From a bacterium (GTDB lineage: Bacteria > UBA10199 > 2-02-FULL-44-16 > JAAZCA01): 45,061 nt of DNA. The notes below the pieces were generated by a model that was not told the origin of the DNA, made no database searches, and saw nothing but the letters and a program-made list of their open reading frames with translations. Of the stretch, positions 34,202-42,337 are shown in pieces. The number at the start of each line of letters is the position of its first letter. The stretch's first letter is position 1. The position numbers and the translations under genes are program-made. The DNA is taken from assembly GCA_041648665.1 (NCBI GenBank), contig JBAZOP010000019.1, forward strand, positions 1 through 45,061, in the 5' to 3' direction.

Positions 34202-34302
34202 TTTCCCGCATTTCCGCAAGTCATTGAATACCTTAGCCTTTCCCAAATATCCCACCCAATCCAGCATCGTGTCAATTGCGGTCCCAGTCCCGACCCTGAA
34301 CG
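34202..34302. repeat. Right direct-repeat block flanking abiE
   Basis: TTTCCCGCATTTCCGCAAGT (34202) to TTGAATAC and TTGCGGTCCCAGTCCCGACC (34276) match the block at 32314-32423 in order and orientation. The 406-bp gap 34012-34417 thus consists mainly of repeats; no gene is seen. Confidence 0.55.
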
Positions 34303-34417
34303 TCGGGTTACGAGGATTTGTTATAAAAAAAGTTATAAAAATCCGTGCCAGAGCCTGGGTTGGGGATCTGTTTGGGAGGGAGGGACAAGGCCCCTTGACC
34401 AAGATATAATTTCTGCA

Positions 34418-35644
34418 ATGATGTCTATGCACTGCTATCAATTTGTAAAAAAATCGGAGTTCAAAGTGAATAATGAAAATGAAGAGAAATTAATCATTCA
34501 ATCAGAAAACCCCATCGAGCAAATATGGGTACACCTCTCATTGTGGCAAAGTCGTGTTGTTGCTCGCCGGATGATTAAACGGCGTGCTGAAAGAATATCT
34601 GTAACTCTTTCAACGGAAGTTCTTAATGCTAAGGCAACTGGTGCTGCGTATTGTATCCGCAACGCATTCAATTACTGGGATACAGGCGTGCTTGATTGGA
34701 GTCAACGCCTTCTGAATTCTTATTATGGTTTATTTTGGTTCATTGGAGCGCTTCTCATCGCTGATCCTAAAACTCCATACGATCTGGAACGGTTGGAAGC
34801 AACAACTGCGCAGGGACATGGTCTGGGAAACGTAATTGATGAAGACATAGATTTCCCAGACAGTTTCAAACTCTTCGTGAAGGGGGACGGATTTTTTGTC
34901 CACTGGCTTCGATATGAAGGTATCGAACCGGAGAACTATACGGTAAAGTCTCACTTGTTATACAAGAGCTTCTCTTCAGAGCAACAGGCACGTCTTTTTA
35001 GCATGGGAGATATTCTTGCGAGAATACCTGAAATCTCCTCCATATATGTAACAGCATATGGAAAGCCACCTCTGTCTGTTCATGTCTTCTATAGTGATCG
35101 ATCTTTCTACGAGAAAACTGAACGTAACTCAGAACTCATCTCACGTGGAACACCGATGTCCAGTTTACCACGTCCTGGTTTTGGAGATGTGTGGCTTGGT
35201 TTTAAATCTGTTACCAATCTTGAAGAAGAATTTATTCGTGATGTCCTTAAGCTACCCTTGAAAGACATTCAGCTGTATAATGCCTCAAACGATAGCAACT
35301 ATTGGATTGGAAAAATATACGTTCCATCTGAATCGCATTGGGGGAGTGAGCTTGGTGTGTATCATTCTGCAAATTGCCCCACGTCGTGGATAAAGCCTCT
35401 TTTGGGGACAAAGTTTCAACCACTGACACTGTTATTTGCTTGTTTATATGGAGCGAGCATTCTCGTAAGATATCGTCCACGACTATGGCGAGAAATTCGA
35501 GAAGGAGAACTTGATGCAAGCTACGCAGTGTTACGTGCCATGGAAGGTGCTGCACGGCGAATCGTACCTCAATTAATTATGGATCGTCTTTTCGACGGAA
35601 AGGCACATGTTGCTCAACCAGGTAGCTTATTTTCTCTTGTTTAA
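34418..35644 (+). CDS. YaaC-like protein, defence-island type
   Basis: About 408 residues from MMSMHCYQFVKKSEF; no strong ribosome site, and the earlier in-frame extension covers repeats and is not coding. A segment matches the YaaC family pattern: IEQIWVHLSLWQSRVVARRM, LSTEVLNAKATGAAYCIRNA and LLNSYYGLFWFIGALLI. The middle part and the C-terminus (LFACLYGASILVRYRPRLWREI) are unassigned. It heads three same-strand genes with 12- and 30-base gaps. Base composition drops to about 40% GC here, unlike the neighbours, which signals transfer. Its role is unknown. Confidence 0.55.
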   Translation: MMSMHCYQFVKKSEFKVNNENEEKLIIQSENPIEQIWVHLSLWQSRVVARRMIKRRAERISVTLSTEVLNAKATGAAYCIRNAFNYWDTGVLDWSQRLLNSYYGLFWFIGALLIADPKTPYDLERLEATTAQGHGLGNVIDEDIDFPDSFKLFVKGDGFFVHWLRYEGIEPENYTVKSHLLYKSFSSEQQARLFSMGDILARIPEISSIYVTAYGKPPLSVHVFYSDRSFYEKTERNSELISRGTPMSSLPRPGFGDVWLGFKSVTNLEEEFIRDVLKLPLKDIQLYNASNDSNYWIGKIYVPSESHWGSELGVYHSANCPTSWIKPLLGTKFQPLTLLFACLYGASILVRYRPRLWREIREGELDASYAVLRAMEGAARRIVPQLIMDRLFDGKAHVAQPGSLFSLV

Positions 35645-35656
35645 ACAGGAGGAATA

Positions 35657-36142
35657 ATGAAATTCAAGGAAATCATTAAACGCCTTACGGGAATAAGCAC
35701 CCCAGTATTTGGAGTTTCGTGGAATCCCACATCTACAGAACGAGACATCGCTAAAGATGTTGTCACGTATTTAGAGGATAGACGTGTACTATATGTCCCA
35801 TCAGAAATGGAACAGCCACATCATTGTGTTATGTCGATATTGGAGATCAGAAAATATTTGACTGATGCGATATCAAAACTGGAGCAGGACAGTGAACTTG
35901 CAAAATCACTACGTGCTTTGAGAGCAGCTTGTCGTAAATTCCTAGAGCTGACCGATTCTAGAAATGGAGATATTGTTAGATACGGCGCACATTCAGGTCA
36001 TTGGGCTAGTTGGCAATTCAATGGTGCGCTTGGTGAACTGAGAGGCGTATTTGGCATACATATCGCAAAAATTGCAGCTGCTTATGGACTCAATGTTGAA
36101 AATGATTTGTCGTTGATTCTTCCAAGGGAAGATGTTGAATAA
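35657..36142 (+). CDS. Conserved small protein, possibly DUF6650 family
   Basis: 161 residues; ATG preceded by AACAGGAGGAATA, so clearly translated. Sequence starts MKFKEIIKRLTGISTPVFGV then SWNPTSTERDIAKDVVTYLE, then a helical EIRKYLTDAISKLEQDSELA and LRALRAACRKFLEL, then an HSGHWASWQFNGALGELRG motif. This resembles, from memory, proteins of unknown function labelled DUF6650; the family name is a tentative call. It follows the YaaC-like gene by 12 bases and precedes a membrane-anchored gene by 30, so the three probably act together. Confidence 0.55.
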   Translation: MKFKEIIKRLTGISTPVFGVSWNPTSTERDIAKDVVTYLEDRRVLYVPSEMEQPHHCVMSILEIRKYLTDAISKLEQDSELAKSLRALRAACRKFLELTDSRNGDIVRYGAHSGHWASWQFNGALGELRGVFGIHIAKIAAAYGLNVENDLSLILPREDVE

Positions 36143-36172
36143 ATTGAATCCTTTCAAATTGTATCTGAGAAT

Positions 36173-37009
36173 ATGGATGGCATCATGGATTATATACATG
36201 TAGTCACCGCATTTATAGTTGTTGTGTTCAGTACTGTTCTTCAAATTGTCTCTAAACTTATAGACATCATTACGCACCATGTGCCTGAACTGGCTGGGGT
36301 ATCTACACTTATCACAGCTATAGTGACCTGGTGTATGGTGCGGGAAATCAAGAAACAACGGCTAAGCTCGCAAAGACCAGATATCATAATTCGTGAGAGC
36401 AATTACAAAATTGCCTTGGTCAATTCTAGTTCTGGAGGTTCACGGCTTCACTTTGAGGATGGTGATGTAGGACTCGAAATCGCCAATATCGGGAATGGTC
36501 ATGCTAAACACATAGAAATAAGATGGAATTATGATTTGTGCGAACTTCTTCGGTTTCTTAAAAAAGCTGATACAGACAAATTATACACATTTGAATTTGA
36601 ACACAATTCAATAATGCTGACAATTAAATCATGCGATCCCTTCAATACCATACATGCTCATGGTCACGTTCTTACTTCTCAAGCGAAAGCTCATTTCCGT
36701 ACAATGTTACGAAATGTTGACTCTGCCCATCAGCTAATTCAAATTCCCAATGCTTATTTGGAACTATATTTGGTAATGGTAAGTCTGTACACATTGAATA
36801 ATCCGAATCACAATACTATTTTTAGTACGATTGATCAGTTTCCTAAGTTATCCGTCAATATAAAATATTTCGATATTGAGAATAATACCTATAATACGAA
36901 TTATCAAATTCAATTCAATCCCAGTGCCTTCTCAAAGCCTAACATAAGTAGTGAACAAAATATTTATGAAATAAGTTGGGGAGAGATAAGAACAGAAGAA
37001 GTTAAGTAA
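36173..37009 (+). CDS. Membrane-anchored hypothetical protein
   Basis: 278 residues; start uncertain (36173 or 36185), no clear ribosome site. Two hydrophobic N-terminal segments (about 5-25 VVTAFIVVVFSTVLQIVSKL and 40-57 LAGVSTLITAIVTWCMV) anchor the protein; the remainder is a soluble beta-rich domain with DVGLEIANIGNGHAKHIEIR near residue 99-118, which resembles the beta-sandwich found in some membrane effector-like proteins. Not recognised. It ends the AT-rich three-gene cluster, 87 bases before a decayed repeat. Confidence 0.55.
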   Translation: MDGIMDYIHVVTAFIVVVFSTVLQIVSKLIDIITHHVPELAGVSTLITAIVTWCMVREIKKQRLSSQRPDIIIRESNYKIALVNSSSGGSRLHFEDGDVGLEIANIGNGHAKHIEIRWNYDLCELLRFLKKADTDKLYTFEFEHNSIMLTIKSCDPFNTIHAHGHVLTSQAKAHFRTMLRNVDSAHQLIQIPNAYLELYLVMVSLYTLNNPNHNTIFSTIDQFPKLSVNIKYFDIENNTYNTNYQIQFNPSAFSKPNISSEQNIYEISWGEIRTEEVK

Positions 37010-37096
37010 GAATCTGCAAGGAAACTGTACAATTGAGATTTGTGTGAGTTGCAATTTCAGGCACAACACATAACTCATAAAACATCACAATATGTG

Positions 37097-37242
37097 CAGT
37101 CACATACAAAGCCAAAGGGAAGAAAGGGCAGTTCTAGATTGCAAAGATAGCAGGCAAATACAAATGCATTGGCTTCCCCTTTCTAACTCAAATTGCGGGA
37201 GGCAAGGACGGTTTGATGAGGGCTATTGAGGAATATATCTAA
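37097..37242 (+). pseudogene. Repeat copy 1: decayed gene end
   Basis: 146 bp, about 80% identical to 38741-38886. In one frame it reads VTYKAKGKKGQF-stop-IAKIAGKYKCIGFPFL and ends AGGKDGLMRAIEEYI-stop; the internal TAG falls where copy 2 has Trp. The final TAA overlaps the ATG of the AlbA_2 gene (TAATG at 37240-37244), so the old gene was once coupled to it. The 232-bp gap holds nothing else. Confidence 0.65.
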
Positions 37243-37976
37243 TGAATAAAGCAAAAGCAGAGAAAAAAAAGGAGAGATTACTAGATTTGGTGATTAATCC
37301 TTATGAAGACCCTGGTATTGAATACAAGCCAGCAGGTTCCTTTTCTATTAGAAACAACGGATATTTCACAGCACGCTTAATCAAAGAGATAGTGGGTTTT
37401 TCTAATGCTGGTGGTGGTACTATTGTTGTTGGCGTTAAAGAATTCAGTAGCGGTTCAAAACGCGTATTGATTGGGGATGACACCTTATCTGAAGATATCT
37501 GGTCGACATATGATATTACCCAAGTTCGCAGGGCAGTTAATTCATTTATAGCAACATCTAATCACGCGGAAGAATTATTTACTATCGATCTCATTCCGTT
37601 TGAAGGTAAAAAATATCCTATTTTTTCCATTTTCCCTTTCACTTCAGACCCAATCTTTTGTGTGAAAAACTACCCGAGCGATACCTGCAATGAAGATAAA
37701 TGTCACATATTAGAATCAGGACGAATTTATTTAAGAACAAACGCCGGTGAAATTGTACGTGTTTCAGATACGGAGCATTGGAAACAATTAATTCATAACT
37801 GCATTAATGTTAAAAAGATAGAATTAGCACAAGCGATGAAGAATGTCCTAGATCAGTTTGGGTTGATAATCACAGAAGAAAAAAAACCATCTTTGACTAA
37901 AAGCAAACCATATAAACGTCCAAACTGGATTGACAATATAATAAAGAAGACAAAGAAGGATGTGACAAATGGGTGA
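37242..37976 (+). CDS. Schlafen AlbA_2-domain protein
   Basis: 244 residues; GAGG about 10 bases upstream. The AlbA_2 (divergent AAA-type/Schlafen) domain shows as GIEYKPAGSFSI, LIKEIVGFSNAGGGTIVVGV and then VRRAVNSFI. Bacterial AlbA_2 proteins are often DNA- or RNA-binding and occur in defence islands; a nuclease activity of Schlafen type is possible but needs acidic residues I cannot place. The C-terminus is Lys-rich (SLTKSKPYKRPNW). It overlaps the next gene by 8 bases and is bracketed by the two repeat copies. Low GC, unlike the core genome. Confidence 0.75.
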   Translation: MNKAKAEKKKERLLDLVINPYEDPGIEYKPAGSFSIRNNGYFTARLIKEIVGFSNAGGGTIVVGVKEFSSGSKRVLIGDDTLSEDIWSTYDITQVRRAVNSFIATSNHAEELFTIDLIPFEGKKYPIFSIFPFTSDPIFCVKNYPSDTCNEDKCHILESGRIYLRTNAGEIVRVSDTEHWKQLIHNCINVKKIELAQAMKNVLDQFGLIITEEKKPSLTKSKPYKRPNWIDNIIKKTKKDVTNG

Positions 37977-38661
37977 TAATAATATGACACAAAGAGACTA
38001 TATCAAAGGAATGGGTTATTGGGAGGTGGCGCATTGGCTTAGTGGCGATCATAAGTATAATTGGTCCCAAAAAGAACTTCTGACTGCAAAAGAAAAGGCT
38101 GAATGTAGAAATACTGGATGGCCCATTGGGGTTACTCTTCATCGCGAGGATGCGCGTCCTAAATACTATAAGGATTCAATTGCTGCCATAATTACTTCTA
38201 ATGACAGTTATGATGAATGGAAACTCAAGCGTGATGGCAGCTTCTATTTTATGAGGGTATTCGGTGAAGATATAAAACGTGGGGGCAAGAAGAATAATAT
38301 TCTATTTTTTGACGTCAGAATATGGCGAATAACCGAAGCACTTCTTCACTGTCAAAGACTATATACGAATCTCGGTGTAGAACCAACTGTTGCGATCAGA
38401 TTCGATTTAAACCACTATGGTTTAAGCAATAGAGTACTAACAGCATCCAACCCCGATCGAGCTTTCTCTATGAATGAACGTACTTGCCACGAAGATGAAC
38501 TTGATTCTTCGCTTGAATTCTCCCTGTTGGACTTAACAAATAATATCGAATCATATTCAGTCGATCTATGTAAAGAGCTCTTTATTCTTTTCGATGGATG
38601 GGAACCTGCCCCAGGTGTTATTGAAGGAGTTATAGCTGACTTTATGAGATCAAGGATATGA
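37969..38661 (+). CDS. Hypothetical partner of the AlbA_2 protein
   Basis: 230 residues from MGDNNMTQRDYIKGMGYWEV; it overlaps the AlbA_2 gene by 8 bases (ATGGGTGA), so the two are translated together and likely form one module. The sequence is rich in aromatic residues with alpha/beta character (IGVTLHREDARPKYYKDSIA, GSFYFMRVFGED, NILFFDVRIWRITEALLH, EPTVAIRFDLNHYG). No motif known to me. It resembles the mixed alpha/beta partner genes seen next to sensor genes in defence pairs; this is only a guess. Confidence 0.6.
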   Translation: MGDNNMTQRDYIKGMGYWEVAHWLSGDHKYNWSQKELLTAKEKAECRNTGWPIGVTLHREDARPKYYKDSIAAIITSNDSYDEWKLKRDGSFYFMRVFGEDIKRGGKKNNILFFDVRIWRITEALLHCQRLYTNLGVEPTVAIRFDLNHYGLSNRVLTASNPDRAFSMNERTCHEDELDSSLEFSLLDLTNNIESYSVDLCKELFILFDGWEPAPGVIEGVIADFMRSRI

Positions 38662-38740
38662 GGTAATTAGTTTTTAAGTAAAATTGGAAATAAGCAAGTT
38701 CCGGGGATACGACTCAAAAAACAAAACCCCGCAACAAGCA

Positions 38741-38886
38741 CAGTCACATACGAGGCTAAAGGGAACAAAAGGCAGTTCTGGGTCGGAAAGATAGCTGGTG
38801 AATACAAATGCGTGGGACTCCCCTTGTTAACTCAAATTGCGGGAGGCAAGGACGGTTTGATAAGGGCTATTGAGGGTTATGTTTGA
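38741..38886 (+). pseudogene. Repeat copy 2: decayed gene end
   Basis: Direct repeat of 37097-37242. The open frame GIRLKKQNPATSTVTYEAKG continues to QFWVGKIAGEYKCVGLPLL and ends AGGKDGLIRAIEGYV-stop; upstream a TAG closes the frame after about 66 codons and no start codon is visible, so it is a fragment. The 372-bp gap 38662-39033 otherwise shows only a weak ATCCCA/TGGGAT palindrome near 38916. Confidence 0.65.
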
Positions 38887-39033
38887 GGTTAATATCGCCA
38901 TGGTCTCCATATCCCAGCTCTACTATATATGGGATGGGGATGTAGAGATTTAAAGATTCTAATGGATGCATTTGCTTACATATTAATAGCTAGAAAAATC
39001 GGAAGCACCAACTAGTAATGAAAGAGGTCACAG

Positions 39034-39663
39034 ATGATTTCCCTGTTAATGTGCATTTCGAGTGAATGGTTTCATAATGTGGCGGTAGGTATATCGGCAT
39101 TATTAGTGCCCATTCTAGGTTTTGCTGGATTTAGACAGTGGCGTAGAGAGCTACATGGAAAAACCAAATTCGATATAGCGCGCATGGCAATCAGATATGT
39201 CGATGAATTGCAAATGTCAGTACATGAACTGCGTTCAATGGAGCCTTTTGGACTTACTCATAGTGAGTGGTGTGAAACCGATGAACCGTTTGAAGCAGCA
39301 ATTCCTGATGCGTATGTACGGATCTACGAAAAACAAATTGATTCCATTAATAAAAATCTCATTAACTTGCTTTCGTTACGTTCTGATATTTGCGCATTAT
39401 TTAAATTGCCTCAATATCTGCAATGGCTAGAAGAATTAAGAGACCAGGTGTCTGCTCTTGGAAGGGCTGTTAGCCTCTACTTTGGATTATCTCGTTTAAT
39501 ATGTGAAGAATATGGTAGAGAAGAAGCTATAAAAAGCAAAACGGCTTTTGAGCGGGATGAAAAGATTATTTTTGCATCCGATTCTGGTGACGAATATGGA
39601 AATAAGTTTAACCAACTGATCGATAATATTATGGATGCATTAAAAAAAGAGACTCAATCTTAG
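39034..39663 (+). CDS. Membrane-anchored hypothetical protein
   Basis: 209 residues; AGAGGTCACAG precedes the ATG. The N-terminal segment (residues about 15-33, VAVGISALLVPILGFAGFR) is one hydrophobic helix followed by basic residues, so the bulk is probably cytoplasmic. The rest is helical with many Leu/Arg/Glu heptad-like repeats (ELRDQVSALGRAVSLYFGLS). No family recognised. It converges with the 407-aa gene 7 bases away. AT-rich, part of the island. Confidence 0.6.
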   Translation: MISLLMCISSEWFHNVAVGISALLVPILGFAGFRQWRRELHGKTKFDIARMAIRYVDELQMSVHELRSMEPFGLTHSEWCETDEPFEAAIPDAYVRIYEKQIDSINKNLINLLSLRSDICALFKLPQYLQWLEELRDQVSALGRAVSLYFGLSRLICEEYGREEAIKSKTAFERDEKIIFASDSGDEYGNKFNQLIDNIMDALKKETQS

Positions 39664-39670
39664 TTTGTCA

Positions 39671-40894
39671 TTATGACCTGATATGCTTATATATAGCTCG
39701 CCATTGATCATACCTAAACATATCGATATATTTTTTAATGTCACTATCTGCATAGTCGCATGAAGGATCATCCCAACTGGTTGCCATGAGCTCCTTTAAA
39801 CCTCTTTGCCCCGCCATGGTTTGGCAATAACCTTGAACAATTCCAGTCAATTTTCCCTTAAGGGGCCCATCCCATGTTTTTGCTATCTCTTCATCAGTAA
39901 GGTCTTTTCGATCATCGTAGAATTTATTTGTAGCCATAACGACATCATTCTGTCCCGTATATCTAGTGAAGTGCGTATAATCATCTGAATCCAGACTACA
40001 TTTTACGACATGACCGCCCATCTCATCTATATATATGCCGACTGGTGAGTTGTAGCCAAACTTTCTTAGAATATTTTTTGGATGGAACAGCATCGGGAAG
40101 TTGACATAATATGCCCAAAGCACTGACTCTAATATAAATTGGACTGTACACCAAAAGAACAGCCCTTCTAAAACAGGTTCTGGTTTTGAACAGCCTGAAC
40201 GCATCGCAGATGATGTTGGATGATAAGCGTGTGATGCTTTTTCTGATAAACCGCACATATGCATATGTAATCTTTTTTTAATGGGCTTTGAAAACCCATC
40301 CTTTGGAAGGCAACCATTTAGAAGAGTATTCCAACTTGGCTTCTTTCGATCCTTAAAATATTTCTCTAGAATTGCATAGCTATTATCTCTGTTAATAGCT
40401 CTGTATATATAGAGCTGCTGTATATTAAATTCCATGAACAACCTTAACAAAACCCGGACGGATATTTGGAAATTATTTAAACCACAAAGAATCAACTCCC
40501 TTAAGATATATCCGCTCTCATAATAGAAGTACCATTGGCGGAACATGTTTGGAAAGGGATTCGGATTAAATAGAGGTGCATCAAATATATCTTGCAGATA
40601 TACAAATGACATCAATTGCCATCTGAATTTACAATAAAGTTCATTGTCTAATTGACTCTCAACTCCCTCTATGCAACTCAGTGTTTTTTTAGCACTATCC
40701 GAAAGGAATGAATCATCGAGATCAAGTGCTTTCAGCAATCCAAATGGTTCAACAAGACGCTCCGGATGATCAAGATAGGTGTATGTAACAGTTGACTTAA
40801 ATGGTTGTTGGGCTTTCCTGACAAGTTGTTCGTAATGAGTCTTCCATGTGCTCTCAGAAGGGCATGAAGATGATTTGTTTGATTGTTCGGACAT
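39671..40894 (-). CDS. Hypothetical protein, 407 residues
   Basis: ATG with ACGAGG upstream. Soluble, mixed composition with aromatic-rich helices (FRQWYFYYESGYILRELILCG, QISVRVLLRLFMEFNIQQLY). Cys/His residues (KKRLHMHMCGLSEKASHAYH) might bind metal, but no known motif is met. It is on the opposite strand from the defence-like genes and has no obvious partner. The gene upstream on the minus strand (PIN) ends in a terminator, so this one is a separate unit. Confidence 0.6.
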   Translation of the reverse strand: MSEQSNKSSSCPSESTWKTHYEQLVRKAQQPFKSTVTYTYLDHPERLVEPFGLLKALDLDDSFLSDSAKKTLSCIEGVESQLDNELYCKFRWQLMSFVYLQDIFDAPLFNPNPFPNMFRQWYFYYESGYILRELILCGLNNFQISVRVLLRLFMEFNIQQLYIYRAINRDNSYAILEKYFKDRKKPSWNTLLNGCLPKDGFSKPIKKRLHMHMCGLSEKASHAYHPTSSAMRSGCSKPEPVLEGLFFWCTVQFILESVLWAYYVNFPMLFHPKNILRKFGYNSPVGIYIDEMGGHVVKCSLDSDDYTHFTRYTGQNDVVMATNKFYDDRKDLTDEEIAKTWDGPLKGKLTGIVQGYCQTMAGQRGLKELMATSWDDPSCDYADSDIKKYIDMFRYDQWRAIYKHIRS

Positions 40895-40979
40895 ATGGCC
40901 TCGTATTCTATTTGTGCACTATCGGTTTCAAAATATTTATTTTGCAAATTCTAAGAAATTCCAGGGACACATAATTCAC

Positions 40980-41012
40980 AAAAAATAAAGCCCTGTTCTT
41001 CAGCAGGGCTTC
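40980..41012 (-). terminator. Rho-independent terminator of the PIN gene
   Basis: On the minus strand AAGCCCTG and CAGGGCTT pair over 8 bp around CTGAAGAA, followed by TATTTTTTG. It lies about 20 bases after the PIN stop codon. Confidence 0.85.
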
Positions 41013-41032
41013 TTTGTTGAACTGAATTTCAA

Positions 41033-41473
41033 TTAAGTTGTACTTGGAATATTACGCGCATAACCACCTAACGATTTAACGGCCTGTGCAAAGTCCTTAT
41101 CATTTGTGATCAAAACAAGTCTGTTTATGATGGAGGTCTCGCCTATTAGTGCATCATGAACATTGGCGTTACTTTTTCGTTTTTCTATTTTGTTTAAGCG
41201 TAATAAAATCTGATCATATATTTTCCCGTTCCCACAAGCATCGCCAGCACATGAAATGTCAGCAAGAAGAGTTTGCAAGTTCGCTTGATGATCTGGAAGT
41301 ACTTTTAATAACTTGAGCAGTTGGCTTCTTTTTTCGCAGTGGGGGAACTGCATGAACTCAGTTTGTTGTATATGTGTCACGAAAATTGGATAATCCAGCG
41401 GCAGATCGTCCAGTTTAATTTTACCTTCCACTAGATGATTAAAAATATTGGTATCAAGCAAATAACCATTCAT
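41033..41473 (-). CDS. PIN-domain ribonuclease, VapC-like orphan
   Basis: 146 residues from MNGYLLDTNIFNHL; AAAGGATACTTAGC before the ATG. PIN-fold metal-dependent RNase of toxin type. The acidic cluster is visible: Asp7 (LLDTNIF), Glu39 (TEF), Asp107 (NVHDALIGE) and Asp125/Asp127 (LITNDKDF). A longer reading to 41542 adds a segment without family likeness. No antitoxin gene (VapB-type) is adjacent, upstream or downstream, which is unusual for VapC toxins. The strong terminator directly downstream closes its transcript. Confidence 0.85.
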   Translation of the reverse strand: MNGYLLDTNIFNHLVEGKIKLDDLPLDYPIFVTHIQQTEFMQFPHCEKRSQLLKLLKVLPDHQANLQTLLADISCAGDACGNGKIYDQILLRLNKIEKRKSNANVHDALIGETSIINRLVLITNDKDFAQAVKSLGGYARNIPSTT

Positions 41474-41601
41474 GCTAAGTATCCTTTGCTTATAAAGCCC
41501 CACCTCATCAACAAGGCCTCTATACCCCCCTCCCACTTTCACTGCAACCGAATCAAGATGGGCGGGAGAGGGTGGTGTGACCTGCGTCAGGGAGAGGCCC
41601 T

Positions 41602-41630
41602 TTGCATTGTCGCCGCTTCGACGATATCAT
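41602..41630 (+). promoter_or_regulatory. Probable sigma70-type promoter for the thioredoxin-like gene
   Basis: TTGCAT (41602-41607), 17-base spacer, TATCAT (41625-41630), 28 bases before the ATG at 41659. Confidence 0.45.
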
Positions 41631-41658
41631 AACTCGCAATTGGTGAAAGGGGGGCCAG

Positions 41659-42144
41659 ATGAAGATATTTGTTTTGACGGCGTTGGCCTTGATCATATTT
41701 CCCGCCGCGGCGCTTGCGGCGGCTGAGGCCCCGGACGTGACGCTGCCCGATCCGGACGGGGGGATGCATAACGTGGCTTCGCTCCTCAAGGGCGGAGGGG
41801 TGCTGGTGATGACAGCGCCGACCCTTCCCGAGAAGGGTGTGCAGGAGGGTTGGAGCAAGTGCCTGCCGGATGCGATGCCCAAGGGGGGGATGCTCATCTT
41901 CATCGAGGACATGTCTGTGAGCGCCTGGAAGTCGATAGCCGAGAATGACATGCGCAAGGACTGGAAGCCGGGCGTGCCGCCGATGCTCCTTCTCGACGAG
42001 AAGGGGGGCGTACGCAATGTCCTGGGCGAGGCTCGCGACGCGACGGGCGTCTTTGTCTACGGGAAGGGCGGGGGGCTCGTCTACACCTACAGGGGAGGGC
42101 CGAGCGCAGGCGCCGCTAAGACGATCTGGGGGAAGGTGAAATAG
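41659..42144 (+). CDS. Secreted thioredoxin-fold-like protein without CxxC
   Basis: 161 residues; ATG preceded by AAAGGGGGGCCAG. Signal peptide about 1-21 (LIIFPAAALAAA). The mature part begins APDVTLPDPDGGMHNVASLL, like the N-terminus of redoxin/AhpC-type domains, followed by VLVMTAPTLPEKG and LLLDEKGGVRNVLGEA, as in thioredoxin-like periplasmic proteins (for example the YtfJ family). There is only one Cys (SKCLPD), so no dithiol site. GC-rich, so it is likely part of the core genome between two accessory segments. Confidence 0.7.
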   Translation: MKIFVLTALALIIFPAAALAAAEAPDVTLPDPDGGMHNVASLLKGGGVLVMTAPTLPEKGVQEGWSKCLPDAMPKGGMLIFIEDMSVSAWKSIAENDMRKDWKPGVPPMLLLDEKGGVRNVLGEARDATGVFVYGKGGGLVYTYRGGPSAGAAKTIWGKVK

Positions 42145-42257
42145 CTGCAAAGGGAGGTCCCCCACCGTCTGCCCCTGCGACGGCAAGAAATTCAAGTGGG
42201 TATGGATGAAGAGATAAGATTATTTGAATAATCTATTGAAATGATTAAGATATATCT

Positions 42258-42333
42258 CAGGAAATATTCCTGTGACTGAGCCCACAGAAAAGAAGGTTTG
42301 ACCCTCGTTCCAAAATAATGGATAATAATCCAT
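42258..42333 (+). promoter_or_regulatory. Two palindromes upstream of the MNT/HEPN operon
   Basis: CAGGAA-ATA-TTCCTG (42258-42272) and ATGGAT-AATA-ATCCAT (42318-42333), the second only 5 bases from the MNT start at 42338; AATAATGGA is also repeated on both sides. Likely operators. The gap 42145-42337 has no gene. Confidence 0.5.
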
Positions 42334-42337
42334 AATA

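Noticed and set aside
34115..34417. N-terminal extension of the YaaC-like gene
   Set aside because: It translates the tandem and REP-like repeats and the abiE flanking block; family similarity starts only after 34418.
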